Shown here in pieces: positions 40,979 through 52,017 of a stretch of DNA of 64,000 bases. The notes under the pieces were generated by a model that had not been told where the DNA came from, ran no database searches, and was given only the letters and a program-made list of their open reading frames with translations. The stretch is from Phymatolithon calcareum (taxonomy: Eukaryota; Rhodophyta; Florideophyceae; Hapalidiales): NCBI GenBank assembly GCA_977006965.1, contig OZ345364.1:1364001-1428000 (forward strand). Reading direction: 5' to 3'. Every line of letters begins with the position of its first letter. Position 1 is the stretch's first letter. The translations under genes were made by a program, and so were the position numbers.

Positions 40979-42529
40979 ATGCCCTATAACTCATCGCACT
41001 CTCTCCCCTGTATCGCGCGACACCCCGCATCCCCCGTCGTCCCTTCACTACGCCCAATCCGCAAAACTTTAATGGCTTCCCCGCAGTTGCGTCGGCGCGC
41101 GGTCGCCGTTGAGGCGGACGACATCGATGCTTCGGGAACCGTTGACGCCAGCAAGGTGCCGGAGAACGGTGCCCATTGCAAAGCAGAAAACAAGGATGCC
41201 ATTAACGAAAAGGCTTCGCAATCCGGCGCTCGCTGTCCGCTCGGGTTTTCCGGTACGTTACCTGCTTGGCACACGCCCGTTCCGGCCAGCGGTGGCGCAC
41301 GTTGTCCATTCGGGTTCGGAGCAAAGCCTGAAACGACCTCTGTGGCAGCTTCGGAAGAAGACATACCTCTCACTCAAAGGCTTCTCAAGGCGACGGAACT
41401 GCCGCAATGGATGCGCGATAACGAATACATCCAAACTCATTATCGTCCTCAACTCGCCTCTGCGAAGTTATGCATCCGGTCCGGATTTCTTTGGCTCACC
41501 AATGAGACTGTAAACGTCTGGACTCATTTTGTTGGCTGCCTACTATTTCTCTACCTTGTCTTTCGTCTCTGTGCACGCACCGGTGTATGGTCTGCGTTGC
41601 ATCTTCCATCCCATCTTCCACATCATGTGATGCAGCATCTGCGTCATCTTCCTGACTTGAAGCATGCGGCGCGGCAATCCGTGGACGCCGCAAAGTCAAC
41701 CATGGATGCTTCGAAACTGTCGGCGTTATCTGTGGCCGGTATGGATGCGGCGCGACAGTCGATGGATGCTGCGAAATTGTCGGCGCTATCGGCCCTGTTG
41801 CGTGCACGAGGGTTTGCAGCCCTGCGACGCGACGAAGCGAGAAATGCATTGGCGACGTTGGGTGCTACCGCTGCGGACGTGGCGCGTGCGGCCAGACCGT
41901 TACTTGCGGAACATCGATGGGGAACCATGCCGTTGTTGGTCACTGCTTGTTTCTGCACGGCTGCCAGTACGGCGTTTCATGTATTCTGGGTGTATTCTCC
42001 TCGCGCACTACGGTTGTTGGGGAAAATCGATTTTGTGGGCATTGCATTACTCTGTGCTGGACATGCGGTGTCTGGTACATTTTACGCCTTCTTTTGTAAG
42101 CCGGAGATTGCAATGCGGTATTATGTTGGTGTGGCTGTCCTTGTGGTGATGGCCAATTATGCCATTTTTTCACCAGGCTTCCATAAGCCGAAGTATAGGA
42201 CGTATCGAGCGGCTGTGTTTTCAGCTCTCGGGGCTTCAAGCATTATTCCGTTGGTGCATGCAGGGTATGTGCATGGATGGCACAAGGACAATTTTAATAT
42301 GTCGCTCAGTTGGATGTGCGCATCTGGGGTGGCTTATGCATTGGGTGCTGCCATTTATGCGAGTCGATATCCAGAATGTTGCAGACCGGGCAAACATGAC
42401 AGATTTTGGGCGAGCCATCAGTTGCTCCATATTGCTGTTATTGCTGGCGGCTGCCTTCATGCGTACGGTTGCCATACTCTCATGAAGTACAGGCTTGATC
42501 AAGGATGTGCGGCGAGCCCGTTTTTGTAG
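40979..42529 (+). CDS. PAQR-family (adiponectin/progestin receptor-like, hemolysin III fold) membrane protein
   Basis: The protein has 516 residues from ATG 40979; a second in-frame ATG at 41072 (MASPQLRRR) is also plausible. PAQR proteins are seven-helix membrane proteins with a zinc site, in some cases with ceramidase activity. Family features seen: ETVNVWTHFVG at about 176-186 opening the first helix, STAFH ending at H334, KIDFVGIALL after it, and SHQLLHIAVIAGGCLHAYG near the end with H480 and H484. The three His match the known zinc ligands (one in helix 2, two spaced by four in helix 7). Oddities: an insertion of about 100 residues between helices 1 and 2 with internal repeats (AARQSMDAAKLSAL-like), and two GARCPxGF motifs at Cys86 and Cys109 in the N-terminal tail, which resemble heme-regulatory CP motifs. 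It is likely an integral membrane protein with a cytosolic N-terminus. Confidence 0.9.
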   Translation: MPYNSSHSLPCIARHPASPVVPSLRPIRKTLMASPQLRRRAVAVEADDIDASGTVDASKVPENGAHCKAENKDAINEKASQSGARCPLGFSGTLPAWHTPVPASGGARCPFGFGAKPETTSVAASEEDIPLTQRLLKATELPQWMRDNEYIQTHYRPQLASAKLCIRSGFLWLTNETVNVWTHFVGCLLFLYLVFRLCARTGVWSALHLPSHLPHHVMQHLRHLPDLKHAARQSVDAAKSTMDASKLSALSVAGMDAARQSMDAAKLSALSALLRARGFAALRRDEARNALATLGATAADVARAARPLLAEHRWGTMPLLVTACFCTAASTAFHVFWVYSPRALRLLGKIDFVGIALLCAGHAVSGTFYAFFCKPEIAMRYYVGVAVLVVMANYAIFSPGFHKPKYRTYRAAVFSALGASSIIPLVHAGYVHGWHKDNFNMSLSWMCASGVAYALGAAIYASRYPECCRPGKHDRFWASHQLLHIAVIAGGCLHAYGCHTLMKYRLDQGCAASPFL

Positions 42530-44277
42530 ATGGCGAAATGAACAATCGAAGGGCTTCCAATTTTGTGTTTGGCAAGGCTTTATTTTCATTCAGTGGCCTG
42601 GTGAGCGATTTTCCATTTTTGAACAGGTTTGACTATAAATGCGATGGCGAACCCTGACTGTTAAAAGGGACATCGCAACTTAGATATCTTTCTTTCATGG
42701 AGCGCCCTCAGTGATTGTCTTGAGATGTGTTGGGGCCAATTATCGTAACTGTGTTTGTCCGCACCAGTGAGCACAGTGCATAGCCTGATCTTGCATTGTG
42801 TCCCAATCAGCGAAATGCTCCTCCTGCGGCGCTCCGGAAGTGATCCCGAGGCAGCTCTCGCGTAGGAGTGAAGGGAATACCTTAGAGTCCTTCTTTTCAG
42901 TTTTCATAGCATGCTCTTTTCAGCAAGGATAACGAATAACATCACAACTCCGGATACCGGATTGCCGGCTGAGCGGTGCTATATTCAGAACGTTCGCTGC
43001 GATGGATTGGAGTATGATATAGAGGACTTTAATGTCGCATGCGAAATTGCAATGCATTCAGATTACAACCGAGTACTTTCTAGGGGCTCAGATAGAATAC
43101 CAGACAAAAGAGTAGAGCCGCCCTAGTGAGGGTAACACCTGAGGAAGCCTTGTCCGTATATTCGTATGACTCTTTAAAAAATTGCAATAAGAAAAAAGAA
43201 AAAATGCATTCAGATTAAGAGCATTCAAGATGCGGGAAGACCGGCTCCAAGAATGGCTAGCTCATACTGCGCATGGCCCCCTCAACGACAACTATATTAT
43301 CGAAACGGATGATGAATCCCACAATGAAAGTTTCTCAGACCACTCACTTTGCTCAGAGAACTGAGACTCGAAGAAGTTGTAGACACGCAATGATGCAGTG
43401 GTACTACAAGCTGCAAGAATAGGCGACCTAAATTCCAGCATAGGTTCTGCGAGCAGGAAGCACGCAATATGCTTCCACCAGAGCCCATAGCTGGAAGGCA
43501 ATCGGAAGCCTACTTAAGCAGTTCTCCCTTCGTAGTTTTAGTAGAGAGCATCTCATCATCGCATGGAGAGAGATCACCCCATTTTATGATAAACACGACC
43601 TTATCTTTCACTCCAAGTGATTACAAAGTGTTCCTCATCCTCATTTGGACACCTTGACCATGGAAAGCGAATGTTGCTTCCGGGTGTTAAGCCATTCTAG
43701 GAATCTCCCTTTAGAGACGCACATGCCCCAGAGGTACAATCAGCTCTTAATGTCGGACATAAAATGAAGTTAGGACATCGAAACGTTTCTACTAGTAGCG
43801 TTTCGAAGGCCAGAATCTCAGCGGAGGAATTTCTTTGAATTCCAACTGTTGCACCTTTTGAGTATTGTCTCTTTCTGTTTATCCAGCGACAACATGCCGA
43901 CAACACCGCAGCGGCTGTAAGGTTCACTGAAGGCGCTGGTTCTCTTGCGACGGTCCGCCACTTAGGAATTCCAAATCGCGACGCCTGTGGACATTCGTTT
44001 CAGTCTACGTGCGCAGATCTCCCTTGTCGTCGAGCCCCGGGGGAATATTCCTCAAGCACCAGAACTGTTTCTTTCCTTTCTTCTGCTGCTAGCATACATT
44101 GTCGTTTGAACCTTTTTGTTTCTCGCGACTGTACGCCACGAACTTTGATCGCGATCCACATGGAACGCCAAATCAGAAGCACGCGACTCTAGTTTCCTTG
44201 TCTAGGTGATCCGCTGGGCCACACGTGCAACGTGTCCCATGCGCATGTAGAACTTTTGTTTTTCGCTTTGCTAGTAG

Positions 44278-44285
44278 TATATAAG
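44278..44285 (+). promoter_or_regulatory. Orphan TATA-like box
   Basis: TATATAAG has no recognisable gene just downstream. It could be a relic LTR promoter. Confidence 0.25.
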
Positions 44286-44719
44286 ATAGTTCATCCCTTC
44301 CTCTTAGTAAAGGAAGGTGGAGGTTTCTGGATTTCGGCTCGAGTGCTTGGATCCTACACGCATCAAGCTTGTGAATTCTCTCGACCACGCGGAGTCGGAG
44401 ACTTTCCACCCCTTTCTGATCGCTTCTTCTTCCGTGCAAGCCGGTACGGCGGGAACCTAGAGACAGATCCGTCCCTTTTCTTTTCGTGCGTTCGCCTCAA
44501 GATCGACGGCCCTTCCAAGATCGCCGCCTCAAAAGACGACGTCGATTCTGCCCGTCTGTTCTCGTGCCTGAAGCACTTCGCCGCACAACCCGGTGTGGAG
44601 TCGCTTCTCTCAACGCGCCGAACACCTGTGTTATTCCGTTCCGGTACACTATCTGAAGTTGACGGCCCACCCTAGGTCGCCATCATCCATCGTTGCCGAC
44701 ATCGCTCAACGCTTTACAC

Positions 44720-44895
44720 ACTTCCTTCTTTTTGCTTTCCTCATCATTCATCTCACGGCGCCATCAGGACGCCGATTTCTAACACTCCCCTTTTCCTTCT
44801 CTTCGTTTCTTGTCTTCTCTTCTCTCGCTTTTCTTTCCTCACTTCAGTCATTCATTCTTTTGTCTCTCCCGCACGTTTTCTCTTCTCCGCTCTTC
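44720..44895 (+). repeat. Pyrimidine-rich tract
   Basis: About 175 bp are dominated by C and T (for example TTTTCCTTCTCTTCG). This is low-complexity sequence, possibly a 5' untranslated region or triplex-prone DNA. Confidence 0.6.
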
Positions 44896-45071
44896 TCTGA
44901 GCAGAGTAGCGTCGGGTTCTTGTGAGCCTGGCGCTGCACCATAACTTGTCGACGAATACTCGTGGGTGCATGCCTCATCAAGCCCTCCCATCGTGTCGTG
45001 CTGGCCGTCATGAGCACCGCACAACTGCACCAAGCAACGACGAAACGGCATGGCGTTTTGCCACAGATTGG

Positions 45072-45079
45072 CCTATGCT
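45072..45079. repeat. Target site duplication CCTATGCT (left)
   Basis: This 8-bp direct repeat is also at 47317-47324 and exactly flanks the hAT ends. Confidence 0.93.
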
Positions 45080-47316
45080 CAGGCATTGGGAGTAACATGT
45101 TGGTAATGCAATATACTGCAACGTATTGGTACTGCACTACTATTGAGCCGTCATAATCTGTTGCAGTACATATTGGAGTAGCAACAGGTTGGAAGGAAGA
45201 TCGAAAAGTTTGTATATTTGGGTTTTATACGTAAAGTGTTTTGAGGAATACTCCATGCTGCAATGTCATTCAACCGACGCCGACGACACTGTCGCTTCGA
45301 CTTGGTTTATTGAACATCACAAGTCGCACGTCTACTCTCAAGGTCATGGCTCGCAAACCTACGCAGCAGTTCGTTGTGAAAGCGCTCATGCAAAGAAAGG
45401 AAGATACAGTCAAAAGCATTGCGTCGCGCAAACCAAATCGACCTGATCGTGCTAATGTATCGTGCTTCGTGTTCGAGTGCCCGAGGTTGAATAACTGCAA
45501 GAATGGCACGCCAATGATATAGTTTCCGAAGGGATGCGGTTGGAGCACCCCGTATTCGCACTTGTTGACATGTGTTGCTGGCGGCGACGAGGAACAGCTG
45601 GTTGCTATGTATCACGCTGTGATGGCTGATAAGACTACTCACGATGGTTCCCGAAGTATTTCGTCTTACTTTGATGCTACTTTGTCATCAACCGCTCGCG
45701 AAAAGGCAATGTACAACTACTTGGACATCATCATCTCGCTGTCTTTGCCTGTTTCGTACGTTGAGAATTCGAAGTTCCGTGCGTTTGGTGGTTCTGAAGC
45801 ATTGATTTCGGTCAAAGCGCTGCGTGAAACAATATTCAAGTTGGTTGAACTCGTTGAAATGTCCATAAGGAAGGAGTTGAAAGGAACGCGTGGTGCCATC
45901 ATGCATGATGGCTGGACCAAAAATGGTTCGCACTACCTCGCCATCTATGCTGTTTTTATGCGAAAGTTCAACCGTACGGTGGATGGACGCATTGTTGAGT
46001 TCGAAGAGCTCTCGATGCCACTGCTGTCTCTTTCTCCAATCGCTAAACGAGACGACGATGGTGAAATAGAATCTGCGCACGCAATATCATTCGACGCAAC
46101 CACGCATATTCGGCAACTTGAGCAAATTTTTCACTACTATCATGTGAATGTCCACGAGTGGTCAGTATGTCAGATTGCCGACAGCTGTGCGCTTAACAAG
46201 AGCATTGCAAGAAAAAGGGACATCCCCCACGTTGGGTGTTTGAATCACAAACTCGCTCTCGACGTCAATGAGATGGTATCATCTCCCGTTCTCAAGAGGA
46301 CACTAGAAGATGTGCGTACAACGATGCATGAATGCAAAAGCAGTATCAAGAACTGTGCAATGCTCTATCGACTAACGAGTTTGTCACCTATATTGCCTTC
46401 CGCTACACGTTGTTCAGGCCTGTCCGCAATGCTGAACCGTTTCATTTCGATTCATGATGAACTACAAGAAGTTGCTGACACGGATGGACTTGATTTGAAT
46501 ATATCACGTACGAATCGTTTTCGAACGCAGTGCGGAAAGTTAGCACATCAACTGAACGAGATTAACTTCGTAACGAAGAAGTTACAAGAAAGAGGTGTCA
46601 TGTTGGAGAATTGCCGATTTCTTCTTGACACACTCAACGAGACCGTAACGGCACACACGAATAATCCTGAGTCTCGTTTGTATGGCTGCACACTTCGCGA
46701 TGAGCATACCAAGCTACATTCGGTGCATTCCCCGAACTCTGTTTTTGAGTCTGCAGTCGTCAAAATTCATCGAAACGAAACTGAATCAATGTCGGATGAA
46801 GAACGGGCAGCATGCGAACATCTAAAATTGGATTCCGGTATTAACGGAAGTGAAGGTGATGGGGAAGAAGGATCCGCATTATCGTTGTCCGAAATATTTA
46901 AGAAACGCAAGCGACACCGTCAAAACCCTGTTCAGTCGTACATGAACTTAAGATTTATTCTTGGGTCGTCAGCCGAAATTGAGAGGTTGTTCTCTCTTGC
47001 AGGAGGTATTCTTGCCGATAACAGGCACCGAATTACCCCGCTACTGTTTGAGTCTCTCTTGTTCTTGAAGGTCAATAGAAGGTATTGGAATTTACATACG
47101 GTTGTTAGCGCTATGAGCAATGCACGCAGTGCCCGTATCTCTGAACGAATGGATGAAGATGCGGAACAACAAAATCTGCTAGATATGTGAGACACTCCTT
47201 TCACTCCTATTGATTTGTATTGCAGTACCTATTGCACAAACTAGAATACTTTGCTAGATGTATTGCTTTCCTTCTTGTCTCTCCAATAAAGTGCAACATG
47301 TTGCTCCCAATGCCTG
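45080..47316 (+). mobile_element. hAT DNA transposon, nearly complete
   Basis: The element is 2237 bp. Its ends are 23-bp inverted repeats with a single mismatch (CAGGCATTGGGAG at both ends, then T or C, then AACATGTTG), flanked by the 8-bp duplication CCTATGCT. It carries a transposase frame with one in-frame stop. Both the terminal CAG and the 8-bp duplication are typical for the hAT superfamily. The sequence near the ends repeats ATTG and GCAGTA motifs, possibly transposase-binding sites. The enzyme is related to the deleted one at 20582-21473, but the terminal repeats differ. Confidence 0.95.
45346..47190 (+). pseudogene. hAT transposase with one in-frame stop
   Basis: The frame runs 614 codons from ATG 45346 (MARKPTQQF) to TGA 47188-47190 and is broken only by TAG at 45520-45522. 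A BED-like zinc finger region spans the stop (FECPRLNNC before it, GWSTPYSHLLTC after it). Then come MHDGWTKNGSHYLAIY with the first catalytic Asp near 45907, QIADSCALNKS, GCLNHKLALDV (Cys-x-x-His), ATRCSGLSAML, and the C-terminal dimerisation region SSAEIERLFSLAGGILADNR near 46970. The relative at 20582 has sense sequence at the stop position, which supports a nonsense mutation. If translation starts at ATG 45607 instead, a protein lacking the DNA-binding finger would result. Readthrough or a tiny intron cannot be excluded. Confidence 0.88.
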
Positions 47317-47324
47317 CCTATGCT
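47317..47324. repeat. Target site duplication CCTATGCT (right)
   Basis: This is an exact copy of 45072-45079. Confidence 0.93.
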
Positions 47325-47772
47325 TGCTAAGTTACAAGGGCCTTTTGTGAAGTGAGAAATTTCCATACATCTTTCGCCCGCAGCATGTCGATCAGCGATG
47401 ACAATAACTTTCCAAGGAGTCGCCCTACCTGACAGACTGTTCAGAGAAAAGCAGATGACAAGTTAGCAAGTCGTGTACAGGGCGAATTAATGCCAAGTAA
47501 GAAACTCCTATACCCCGTTTGATGGAAGCCGTTCGTGGTTGAAATATGGTCTTATGAGGGCCGTTACTGAAGGTAATCGAATGGCATCGAGGGAGATCGA
47601 AGCATTGTGCCATATTATGCACGGTAAATGCGAGCACAAACGCTGTGCTGTTGTCGGCACAAGGTGGTGTCATATGCAGTATGAATTTCTTGGTGCCTCG
47701 TTGGCAAGGTCGGCTCGAAATCCGACGAAGCATATCTGTATTATACAGCATATATGGATACTGTAAAGAGCC

Positions 47773-47814
47773 GATCAAATTATTAAGGACTTATAAGTCC
47801 TTAATAATTTGATC
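47773..47814. repeat. Perfect 42-bp palindrome
   Basis: It begins GATCAAATTATTAAGG and is fully self-complementary with no spacer, centred at 47793/47794. It is AT-rich. Confidence 0.95.
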
Positions 47815-47820
47815 AAAATT

Positions 47821-47852
47821 TAAGATGGGGATGTATACACATCCCCATCTTA
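47821..47852. repeat. 32-bp palindrome with 14-bp arms
   Basis: The arms TAAGATGGGGATGT and ACATCCCCATCTTA have the spacer ATAC. Pairing extends outward another 6 bp with one mismatch. It starts 7 bp after the previous palindrome. Confidence 0.93.
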
Positions 47853-50009
47853 GATTTTCACTTTTATTTTTTAGGAGCTTGGGAATCCCAGAAGCTCATT
47901 GGACACTTTCAGTTATGGCAGTACATAATTGGCTAAGCAAAAAAGTCCTCGCGCCGTGGAAACTTTTTCTAGAAATTCTCAGCAGAGGGTTACTTGCAAA
48001 ATCGGGACAGCTCCTTAAACGCGCAGTTTAAGACCACTTCCTGATCCGTTCTTCGCATTTTGAAAAGTGTTATAGAGATCCAAGAATATAAGTTACGCAA
48101 ACACCAAAAAAATCAAAGAAAAGTGATGAAATAAGGAGTGTAGAGCACTTTTCGTAATTCTGATTTTGAAAAAGAATCGCCTACGAAGATGGACAACTGT
48201 CTCAAAAAGGACTCATTTAATTTCTTACTGCCTCAGCAAAAGTTTCGAATGTTTGTAGACCACCACAGGAATACTGCAAATTTGGTAAAATCGAACGTCT
48301 AGGTGGCAAAAAAGTTCGCGCCGCGAGACCAAAAGTTTTTTAAAATCGGCAAAGGAACATGCGAAAAATATAGTAAAATTCACGTTGCGTCCCGACGAGA
48401 ACGAAACTGTTCGAAGGAAATACAGTAATCATTTTTCTGTAATGATTGATTAGAGCCGAACATTGGAAACTTTTGCTGACTTCATATTTGAAAATATTTC
48501 ACTTGTTTCTACACATTTTCTTGAAACTGGGTGCAGTCCCGTCGGTGCAAACGACATAATTAAAATTTTCATCCAGTTTTTGAGCATTGTTTCGGCCAGT
48601 GAGAACACTTCAAAGATGGGGAAGTAGGTCCTTAAAGGATGGACACTCCCCAAACATCGCGCAACTCACAAAGTAAGCTGGATTAAGTGCTCGCAAATTA
48701 GCAGATTAAGAAAAACAGCGTGGTTTGTAATGGAGTTTCTAAGTCGGTATTTTCTTTCAGAGAGGCAGAACCGAACATTTTAGTATCCGAAAGCTCTTGG
48801 TAAAACCTCACGCCGCACACAGTTGAAGCTGGTAACTTTCCTCTGGTTGAAGCATTGGAACGGGTACTGTATGCACTGAGGATCATCATCGCCATGCTCC
48901 GTCGAATTATAGGGCCCATCTTTCGGGCGAACTGTTTTTGTATACAGGGCCATCAAAAAGCAAGTGTCATAGTAGTCCGAGGTAGCTAAATTTAGAACAA
49001 TTACACTCTTCTGACCCACAGAGAAGGAACTTTTAGTTGCGGGAGACAGGCCTTTCGTACAGTTTCCAGTCGCAAGATGAGGCGAGATATGTAATTAGTT
49101 CTTTTTCAACGCAATGTGAACCTAATACAAAGTAAAAGCAGGTAGTACATTTCTATAGTCATTTCTCTTCATGTGCGCTATTTTGAATTTTATACAATCT
49201 GTCTTTCGAGTTGAATACTATATATAGAAAGTGACAACGAGAGTGAATACAGGCCAATCGACGGCGGCACAATGAATTGTACTACGTGCATGCCTTTGTT
49301 TTTGTTTTCGTTACAACTGCTATCTGTCTTGTTCTAATAAATATTCTTATTTTGTGTCGTTCACAATTACTGCTGGGTACTGCTTCAGTTAAGGAAAAGC
49401 CTTAGTCCTTTCAAGCGGCTCCGTGATTGCAGTAGATCGACGCTTTGTGAACTTCAAGTGGGAATTTCGTTCCTTATTGACAAGTCGGGATCTCGTAATA
49501 TACGTTGGCGCATAAATTGAAAGTACATTCAGTGGCTGCACATGCAGTGGTCGACAAAATTAAAACTTTTCTCCTCAAAAGGAGCACAAATTGGATAAAA
49601 TGCGTATGTAACGATCGAAATTCTTTTCTTTGAAAACGTTAGTGTTTTATTCACTGCACAAGTAAGATAAGCTGCTACAACATAATCCCACCGATTTTAG
49701 ACGCCACAAAGCCCTTCAGGAGAACTGAGGGGAGACTGCCTCAATCAAAACACATGCTTCTCAAAAGCCCGATTCCTCTCCCTCTCACTGAGAGGCTGCA
49801 AGAGCTGGCTTTTATAGCTTTTTTCAATGCCCTAAATCTATCAATTATCTTATCCACGCAATCCAGTCTTTTGTCCTGATTGAGTCAGTAAATGGCCTGT
49901 AATTATGGGTTACCTGAGCTTTCCATTGCTCGCCGTGATATCTGCTCAGTAGTTATGGCTCTCACCCGTTAAGTGCCGCCTTTGCTGGTTACCCGAAGGA
50001 ATTTAGGTG

Positions 50010-52017
50010 ATGAATACTTGTTTGATTATTTCATGCTCCTCGCCAAAGGGCGTAGCCAGTGTGGTTTATAGGGAAACTTTTGAAAAATATATAGAAGGAA
50101 TCGAGAAGATGGGCCCCGCTGAGGCTACAAATGTCGCGAGCAAGGTTATGATGTCCAAGGAGCGACGAAATGGTAAGAACCGGGCCCTAGGAGCCCCAGT
50201 ACACCCGAGAAAGTTTTCCGCGTACATCTCGAACGTGTGCAAAGCGGAGAAGGATTGGACTGTGACCCTTGAAAGGTTTACAGTTAACAGAGCAGTGATG
50301 AGGCATCTTCGAAGAGCCTTTAACAGAGCGCCAAGAGGAAAAGCTGTGGGCCCAGACAGCGTTACTGTGGAGTTGCTACACGCAAACAAGGAGGTCGGTT
50401 TCGAATTGATTCTGGTTCTGTGGGAGTCATGCGGGCGACTGAAGTGCCTCCCACGACAGTGGCGGCAAGCAACACTAATTCCCTTCTACAAGAAAGGTCC
50501 AGCACACATTGCGGCCAACTACAGGCTTATCTATCTACTGAGTCAGGTCAGGAAGATAATCGATTCCGCCCTAGACTCATACATAAGGGATCACTACCGG
50601 TTTAACAGAGCACAACTGGGTTTTCGGAGAGGCAAGAGCACATATTTGGCCATTCTTCGCGCAAAGAATACTATGCAAAATGGTCACCCGTTCGTTGCTG
50701 TACTTGACTTGTCAGCAGCGTATGACAGCGTCTCGAGGGATATCCTCCTCGAGCGATTGAAGAAAAAGTTGCCGGAGCACATAACAAAGATGGTATCTGA
50801 CCTGATGAAACCGTCGTGGATCACGTCGGCAGGAGATGAAACGAAAACATGGTGCATTATCGACCGAGGTGTTCCGCAGGGCTCCCCGCTTAGTCCGTGC
50901 CTATATAACATATTAATGGATACGTTCGCCGAAGCTGCCGCCCAAGAAACAAGAAAAGTGTCTGACCATCCAGCGCAGCTATTTGCGGATGACGTTCTTC
51001 TTCAGGCAAAGAATGCAAAAGGATTGCAAAAACTATTGGACATAGCTACGAAGTGGGCAGCCGAAAACTCCATGAAATGGAACACGAAGCCAGGAAAGAG
51101 CAAGGTCCTTAAGTACAAAGGACTCCCAAAGAAGAAATTCTTCCTTGCAGGAAAAGAGCTGCATCAGGCCTGGAGAGTGTCCTACCTGGGGATCAGTATG
51201 AACAACAACGAGTCACCGACGATACAGCAGTCTCAAGAGTTCGGAATGCGATGGGATGCATACACAAACTGCGCTAAATTGGCTTGAACGTCAGAGGACT
51301 CCAACCAACCACGTGCATCAGGATTTTCAAGTCGTTGATTCTCCCCAAATGGGAGTATGCCATTCACATGACACCGACCACGAAACGACTACTATCGGCA
51401 ATTGAAGCAGCAGAAGGTCTTTTCTACAGATACGTTTTCGGAAAATATGCCGAGTATCGAAGGGAGAGAATGCGAGTGCTCTGCCGTCTCGCCAGCCCAC
51501 AGATGAGGAGAATGCACCAGGCTGAAAAGTTCGCCTTAAGCTTGGCAAGACGGAGGAAGTTCCTGGGGCTTTCAGAAGAATACCAGGGAAAAGAAGAAGA
51601 TCTGGAAGACGTATCAAAGGACATTGGGTATCTCGGGGAAGAGGAACACCTTAAAGAAGCTCTGAAACAAGCGGAAGAAGGTATGGTGTCAAAAAACCAC
51701 GCCTACAAGCAACAGTCAAAGTCTGGTCGTTGGAAGAAGAGGGTCGGACAGTTAAAATCCCGATCGGCGTACCGAACGACCTACCAGGAGTGCTATATAT
51801 AAGGGACAGATCTGCGAGGTTGAGATGCCTGAGAGTCATTTTCAACAGAGTTCCTTTGTGGAGAAAATTCATTCTGGCGAAATACTTTGCTGTGGTGGAG
51901 CTTATCGTGTTGCAACGTATACTACGGTCTATGATGATGGACCAAGAAACGGAATATGAATGCAAAAGACTTTCTCGGGACCTCACAGGGAGAGAAATTC
52001 GAATTAAGGAGATATGA
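50010..52017 (+). pseudogene. Non-LTR (LINE-type) reverse transcriptase, frameshifted and 5'-truncated
   Basis: An open frame of about 425 codons (ATG 50010, stop 51285-51287) holds the RT. Motifs in order: GPDSVTVELL, LIPFYKKG, QLGFRRGKST, DLSAAYDS with D233, GVPQGSPLSP from G287, LFADDVLL with F325-A-D-D328, and a KSKVLKYKG block. FADD instead of YADD is common among LINE-type enzymes. The protein then continues in another frame (51284-51802: RIFKSLILPKWEYAI and so on) and a third (51730-52017), so at least two frameshifts are present. No apurinic-type endonuclease or ORF1 lies upstream; 5' truncation is usual for LINE copies. No poly(A) tail is obvious at the 3' side. The first 85 codons have no recognised domain. 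Confidence 0.88.

Larger units (their letters stand above)
42530..45071. other. Intergenic region with a TATA-like site and a pyrimidine tract
   Basis: No convincing gene is seen. TATATAAG at 44278-44285 and the CT-rich stretch at 44720-44895 could belong to a promoter or an old LTR, but no partner repeat was found. The 15-mer AATGCATTCAGATTA occurs twice, near 43048 and 43203. Confidence 0.4.
47325..50009. other. AT-rich intergenic region with two large palindromes
   Basis: No recognisable gene is present across 2.7 kb. The palindromes are at 47773-47814 and 47821-47852. The right part may contain untranslated sequence of the LINE relic that starts near 50010. Confidence 0.45.

Noticed and set aside
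44232-44675. 147-codon + strand frame after a TATA-like box
   Set aside because: No domain is found, no ATG context is supported, and the hydrophobic start is probably chance in a CT-rich stretch.
50010-51287. Group II intron or retron reverse transcriptase
   Set aside because: The motif set, FADD box and downstream region fit a LINE-type enzyme, with no intron RNA features seen.
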